Origin: Streptomyces sp. Root431
GTDB lineage: Bacteria; Actinomycetota; Actinomycetes; Streptomycetales; Streptomycetaceae
Reading direction: 5' to 3'
Length of the DNA stretch: 64,000 bases
Assembly (NCBI RefSeq): GCF_001426585.1
Contig: NZ_LMEI01000013.1
Location: forward strand, 586,462 to 650,461
The position numbers and the translations under genes are program-made. Under the pieces are notes generated by a model. It saw nothing but the letters and a program-made list of their open reading frames with translations. It had not been told where the DNA came from and did no database searches. Shown piece after piece: positions 60,362-64,000 of the stretch; the stretch's first letter is position 1; each line of letters starts with the position of its first letter.

Positions 60362-61840
60362 GTGAGCACCGAGAACGAGGGCACGGCGGTTCCGGCGGAC
60401 CCGACTGCCCCGTCCGCCCCTCCGACGCCTCCCGTACCTCCGACCCCGCCGGTGGAGGCGGTGACGGAGAAGACGGCCGAGGCCCCCGCCCCGGCCCCTG
60501 CCCCGGCGCCCGCCCCGGCCCCGGCTGCCGAGCCCGCGACCGTCGCGACTCCCATGGCTCCCCCGCCGCCCGCTCCCCCCGCCGTCCCCGCGGCGGCTCC
60601 GGCGGCCGCGACGGCTGCTGCCGGTGACGGTGGCTGGCCTCCGCCCCCGCCGGCCGTGCCGGCCTGGGGCGCCCCCCTCCCGCCCGCACCCCACGCCCCC
60701 GAGGCGCCCCGCAAGCGGACCGGCGGAATCGTCGCGGCCGTCCTGGTCGCGGCGCTCGTCGCGGGCGGCGTCGGCGGCGGCATCGGCTACTGGGCTGCCG
60801 AGCGCGGCGACGGCGGCGGCACCGGCTCGACCACCGTCTCCTCGGGCGAGGCACCCGCGTCGTTCAAGCGCGACCCGGGCACGGTCGCCGCGGTCGCGGC
60901 GAAGGCGCTGCCGAGCGTGGTCACGATCCAGGCGAAGTCCGGCGGAACGCAGGGCGAGAGCGAGGGCGGCACGGGCACCGGCTTCGTGTACGACCAGGAA
61001 GGCCACATCGTCACCAACAACCACGTGGTGGCGTCGGCGGCGGACGGCGGCACGCTCTCCGTGACCTTCTCCGACGGCAAGACGTACGACGCGGAGGTCG
61101 TCGGCCGGGCCCAGGGCTACGACGTGGCCGTCCTGAAGCTGAAGAGCGCCCCGAAGGGCTTGAAGCCGCTGCCGCTCGGCAACTCCGACCAGGTGGCGGT
61201 CGGCGACTCGACGATCGCGATCGGCGCGCCCTTCGGCCTGTCGAACACGGTGACGACGGGCATCATCAGCGCCAAGAACCGCCCGGTGGCCTCGGGCGAC
61301 GGCTCGGGCGGCGGCAACTCGTACATGAGCGCCCTGCAGACCGACGCCTCGATCAACCCGGGCAACTCCGGCGGCCCGCTGCTCGACGCGAGCGGCGCGG
61401 TCATCGGCATCAACTCGGCCATCCAGTCCACCGGAAGCGGCTTCGGCCAGTCGCAGGCGGGCTCGATCGGCCTGGGCTTCGCGATCCCGGTCAACCAGGC
61501 GAAGAACGTGGCCCAGCAGCTGATCAAGACGGGCAAGCCGGTCTACCCGGTGATCGGCGCGACCGTGAACATGACCGAGCAGGGCGAGGGAGCGACGATC
61601 GCGTCCCAGGGCACCGGCGGCACCGCCTCGGTCACCCCGAACGGCCCGGCGGCGAAGGCGGGCCTCAAGGCCGGCGACGTGATCACGGGCTTCGGCGGTC
61701 ACGCGATCGACAGCGGCCCGACGCTCATCAGCGAGATCTGGACCCACAAGCCGGGCGACGCGGTCAAGATCACCTACGAGCGCGACGGCAAGGCCTCCAC
61801 GGCCACGGTCACCCTCGGCGAACGCACGGGCGACAGCTAG
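60362..61840 (+). CDS. Membrane-anchored HtrA/DegP-like serine protease
   Basis: A 492-residue protease: Pro/Ala-rich disordered cytoplasmic N-terminus (1-115), one helix (GIVAAVLVAALVAGGVGGGI, about 121-140), a trypsin-like domain with triad His in VTNNHVVASA (about 220), Asp in DVAVLKLKSAP and Ser in INPGNSGGPLLDA (about 337), and one C-terminal PDZ domain (from about 400, GPAAKAGLKAGDVITGFGG). HtrA proteases act on misfolded proteins outside the membrane. GTG 60362 has GAGGAGAG upstream. A hairpin follows the stop. Confidence 0.95.
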   Translation: MSTENEGTAVPADPTAPSAPPTPPVPPTPPVEAVTEKTAEAPAPAPAPAPAPAPAAEPATVATPMAPPPPAPPAVPAAAPAAATAAAGDGGWPPPPPAVPAWGAPLPPAPHAPEAPRKRTGGIVAAVLVAALVAGGVGGGIGYWAAERGDGGGTGSTTVSSGEAPASFKRDPGTVAAVAAKALPSVVTIQAKSGGTQGESEGGTGTGFVYDQEGHIVTNNHVVASAADGGTLSVTFSDGKTYDAEVVGRAQGYDVAVLKLKSAPKGLKPLPLGNSDQVAVGDSTIAIGAPFGLSNTVTTGIISAKNRPVASGDGSGGGNSYMSALQTDASINPGNSGGPLLDASGAVIGINSAIQSTGSGFGQSQAGSIGLGFAIPVNQAKNVAQQLIKTGKPVYPVIGATVNMTEQGEGATIASQGTGGTASVTPNGPAAKAGLKAGDVITGFGGHAIDSGPTLISEIWTHKPGDAVKITYERDGKASTATVTLGERTGDS

Positions 61841-61849
61841 GGCCGGCCT

Positions 61850-61886
61850 GTGAGTGGGAGCGCCGGCACCAGGCGCTCCCGCTCAC
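61850..61886. terminator. Bidirectional terminator
   Basis: A 15-bp stem with one G-T wobble (61850-61864 with 61872-61886) and a 7-nt loop between the convergent protease and MHYT genes. Confidence 0.75.
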
Positions 61887-61894
61887 CCCGCCCC

Positions 61895-62815
61895 CTACCG
61901 CCGGCCTCCGTGCGAGCCGTACGAGCCGTACGAGTCGAGGACCTCAGGGGTCGCCTCCCAGGACGAAGACCCCTCCCCGGCGACGACGAAATCCCCGGCG
62001 CCGACGACGTCCCCGATGTCGATCCGCGCGGCGTCGAACTCGCCGTCCCGGGTGGGCTTCCGGTGCGCGGGGCGGCGCGGCTCGTCGTCGCCCATGATCA
62101 GCAGCGGGTCGAACATCACGACGGCCGCGGCCAGGACGAGGAAGATCAGCGGACCGACGAGCATCGGCAGCACGTTCAGGAGCGAGGAACCGTCGGTGAT
62201 GTGCGAAGCCTCGTCGACCCGCACGCTGACGGCGGCCATGCCCGTGTAGTGCATGCCGGTCACAGCGACGCCCATGACGACACTGGCGCCGAGGCTGGCC
62301 CGGAAGCCGCGGATCGAGACCGCCGCCCAGAGCGCGGCGGTCGCCGCGACGACGGCGATGAGCACGGACACGACGACGACGGCGGGGGCGTAGCCGAGCT
62401 GTCCGGTCATCCGCATGGCCGCCATGCCCAGGTAGTGCATGCCGGCGACGCCGAGTCCGGTGAAGACGCCCGCGACGAGCAGCGGGGCCGGCCGGGCGCC
62501 GAGGTAGCCCACGATGAAGACGCCGACGCCCACGACGAGCACGGCCACGAGGAGGCTGAGGAACGTCAGGGACGCGTCGTACGAGATCGTCGTCTCGCGC
62601 ACCTGGAAGCCGAGCATGGCGATGAAGTGCATCGTCCAGATGCCACATCCGATGGAGGCCGCGCCGAGCGCCAGCCAACCGGGCTTCCGCGCACGGTCGG
62701 TGCTGAGGGACCTGACCGTGCAACGCAGACCCAGGGCGCTTCCCAGACAGGCCATCACGTAACCCACCAAGGGCGTGACCATGCCGTAGCTGAAGCCGTC
62801 GATCGTGCCGTGCAC
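61895..62815 (-). CDS. MHYT-domain membrane sensor
   Basis: A 306-residue membrane protein with about seven helices and three MHYT-type motifs (GIWTMHFIAML, GMHYLGMAAM, GMHYTGMAAV), which are thought to sense O2, CO, NO or copper through Met/His pairs. No output domain (GGDEF, EAL or kinase) follows; after the last helix the protein ends in a basic and acidic tail of about 80 residues. GTG 62815 is chosen because the protein then starts just before the first helix. Downstream of the convergent HtrA-like gene. Confidence 0.88.
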   Translation of the reverse strand: MHGTIDGFSYGMVTPLVGYVMACLGSALGLRCTVRSLSTDRARKPGWLALGAASIGCGIWTMHFIAMLGFQVRETTISYDASLTFLSLLVAVLVVGVGVFIVGYLGARPAPLLVAGVFTGLGVAGMHYLGMAAMRMTGQLGYAPAVVVVSVLIAVVAATAALWAAVSIRGFRASLGASVVMGVAVTGMHYTGMAAVSVRVDEASHITDGSSLLNVLPMLVGPLIFLVLAAAVVMFDPLLIMGDDEPRRPAHRKPTRDGEFDAARIDIGDVVGAGDFVVAGEGSSSWEATPEVLDSYGSYGSHGGRR

Positions 62816-62979
62816 CCTGCAACCCTTCGGGAATCGCGCGGCGCACGCCGCGAAACTCAAATGTGGAGATCTTGTGAACAAGCGACTCTAACTCAGCCCC
62901 CTCCCCGGCCGACCCAGCCCCACCCCGCTCCCCAGCCGGTACGCTGTAGCCCGCTCCACCCCAGGTGGGCAGGGGCGAG

Positions 62980-63064
62980 GGTGGGTTGCCCGAGCGGCCT
63001 AAGGGAACGGTCTTGAAAACCGTCGTGGCGCGAGTCACCGTGGGTTCAAATCCCACACCCACCG
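62980..63064 (+). tRNA. tRNA-Ser (anticodon UGA)
   Basis: A complete 85-nt class II tRNA: acceptor GGTGGGT paired with ACCCACC, anticodon arm ACGGT-CTTGAAA-ACCGT with TGA in the loop, a long variable arm (CGTGGCGCGAGTCACCG region) and T arm GTGGG-TTCAAAT-CCCAC. The discriminator is G, as in serine tRNAs, and CCA is not encoded. A strong terminator follows. Confidence 0.97.
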
Positions 63065-63093
63065 CACCGGATCAGCGTCCACGCTGATCGCAA

Positions 63094-63123
63094 GGGGCGC
63101 CTCTCGTCAGAGGCGCCCCTTTT
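63094..63123 (+). terminator. Rho-independent terminator of the tRNA
   Basis: An 11-bp perfect stem GGGGCGCCTCT (63094-63104) with AGAGGCGCCCC (63109-63119), a CGTC loop and a TTTT tract after it: a full intrinsic terminator, rare in this window. Confidence 0.92.
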
Positions 63124-63142
63124 CGCATGAAGGGGTCTTGGC

Positions 63143-63667
63143 GTGGTGCGGATCGTGCTGGTGCAGGGGGACATCACCGCCGAGGCGGTGGACGCGGTGG
63201 TCAATGCCGCGAACTCGTCGCTGCTCGGGGGCGGGGGCGTCGACGGAGCCATTCACCGGAAGGGCGGGCCGGAGATCCTCGCCGCCTGTCAGGACCTGCG
63301 GCGCTCCCACTACGGCAAGGGGCTGGCGACCGGTCAGGCGGTGGCGACGACCGCGGGGCGGTTGCCGGCCCGGCACGTGATCCACACCGTGGGGCCGGTC
63401 TGGTCGCGGGACGAGGACCGGTCGGCGCTGCTGGCCTCCTGCTATCGCGAATCCCTGCGGATCGCCGACGAGCTGGGGGCTCGTACGGTCGCGTTCCCGG
63501 CGATCTCCACCGGGATCTACGGCTGGCCGATGGGGGACGGGGCCAGGATCGCCGTGGAGACCGTGCGGGCCGCCCGTACCGAGGTGGAGGAGGTGCGGTT
63601 CGTGCTTTTCGATGCGGGGGCGTACGCGGCCTTCGAGGCGGCGGTCGGCAGGCAGGACTTTTCGTAG
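63143..63667 (+). CDS. Macro-domain ADP-ribose hydrolase-like protein
   Basis: A 174-residue single macro domain. Motif 1 is VNAANSSLLGGGGVDGAIHRKGG near residues 20-42 with the Asn, and motif 2 is ISTGIYGWP near residue 118 (phosphate loop). The pattern is that of MacroD-type O-acetyl-ADP-ribose or mono-ADP-ribosyl hydrolases. GTG 63143 follows GAAGGGGTC, 20 bp after the tRNA terminator. Substrate not shown by sequence. Confidence 0.92.
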   Translation: MVRIVLVQGDITAEAVDAVVNAANSSLLGGGGVDGAIHRKGGPEILAACQDLRRSHYGKGLATGQAVATTAGRLPARHVIHTVGPVWSRDEDRSALLASCYRESLRIADELGARTVAFPAISTGIYGWPMGDGARIAVETVRAARTEVEEVRFVLFDAGAYAAFEAAVGRQDFS

Positions 63668-64000
63668 AACGCATTTGTCTGGACGGTGATTGCGTTCGAA
63701 TTGCGCGTTCCCGGGACTCGCCGGGACGTCTTTCCGAGAGAAAGATTGGCGGAAAATCTGCCGGAACGCTTCCTCCCTTACCGCGCACGGATCCTCCCGG
63801 TCGCTCACCTCCCATCGACCGGCTGAGCTGCGCCGTTCTCGCTTCGCCGGGGTTTATCAGCCTGTCCTCACGCTTGCGGGGGAATAAGCCGCTCCGGGGT
63901 GGTTCGACGGGGATTCGGTGGGCAACTCTGGATTCGCGACGTCGAGCACAACGACCGAGGCGGTCGGCCAACTGCCTGGGTAATGGCTGTAGTTCAGAGA
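63668..64000. other. Right-hand end, no gene recognised
   Basis: The last 333 bp carry no supported gene. The first 100 bp after the macro gene are A+T richer (TTTGTCTGG, GATTGCG), then G+C rises. An open frame on the plus strand (about 63690-63887) has no recognisable protein and no ribosome site. A gene could start beyond the window. Confidence 0.5.

Noticed and set aside
63690..63887. Possible small gene at the right edge
   Set aside because: No family resemblance, no ribosome site, and the frame is short; kept only as unexplained DNA.

Overview
This 64 kb window is chromosomal DNA of a Streptomyces, or a very close relative. It has very high G+C, GTG and TTG starts, many 4-bp stop/start overlaps, the sporulation pair ssgR-ssgA, a single-chain CydDC transporter, a DtpA/ECuC/Sco copper cluster and DnaA-box and parS sequences of the Streptomyces type. 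From memory, gene order resembles the core of the Streptomyces coelicolor chromosome a few tens of kb from oriC (around SCO3920 to SCO3980). I could not check this. I see no prophage, insertion sequence, CRISPR array or biosynthetic cluster, so this is core housekeeping and developmental DNA rather than an accessory island.

Layout. 1-3.6 kb: partial LysR regulator, then a holin-like membrane protein, PtpA phosphatase and cystathionine lyase operon on the minus strand, then a cupin and a small membrane protein. 3.8-5.2 kb: ssgR and ssgA; ssgA is followed by an in-frame 27-bp tandem repeat. 5.3-14.5 kb: YibE/F membrane protein with a His-rich repeat, TPP riboswitch and thiC, a membrane protein, a PPP-type phosphoesterase, a LacI regulator, a histidinol-phosphate-type aminotransferase and a cyclophilin-like protein. 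14.6-22.6 kb: a Rex operator, cydA, cydB and fused cydDC (with a perfect parS at the start codon), then a DosS-like orphan sensor kinase. 22.6-33.1 kb: mostly minus-strand enzymes and regulators (HAD phosphatase, NAD(P)-binding protein, GDSL hydrolase, LLM oxidoreductase, KptA, MerR, a hydrolase-SDR fusion, M24 peptidase) with divergent MarR and a zinc-ribbon protein. 33.3-36.9 kb: two ABC ATPase/permease pairs. 37-44.9 kb: MFS/GntR pair, lpdA, rhomboid-like protein, HAD-serS, a DnaA-box cluster, pheA. 44.9-51.3 kb: copper operon read right to left, led by a small coupled gene. 51.3-64 kb: two small histidine-kinase-type ATPases, pepP, a degenerate PPM phosphatase, a degenerate Prim-Pol protein, a secreted protein, a SEC-C protein, GDPD, an HtrA-like protease, an MHYT sensor, tRNA-Ser(UGA) and a macro-domain protein.

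Themes. Respiration and redox are linked: cydABDC sits under a Rex site and next to a haem-GAF-like kinase. The copper operon carries the parts known to metallate a secreted radical copper oxidase needed for morphogenesis. Sites for chromosome biology (parS, DnaA boxes) are scattered, as expected close to oriC. Several genes are followed directly by short degenerate tandem repeats at their stop codons. The ssgA case, where repeat units 2 to 4 are open and the frame closes cleanly 36 codons later, is the most striking.
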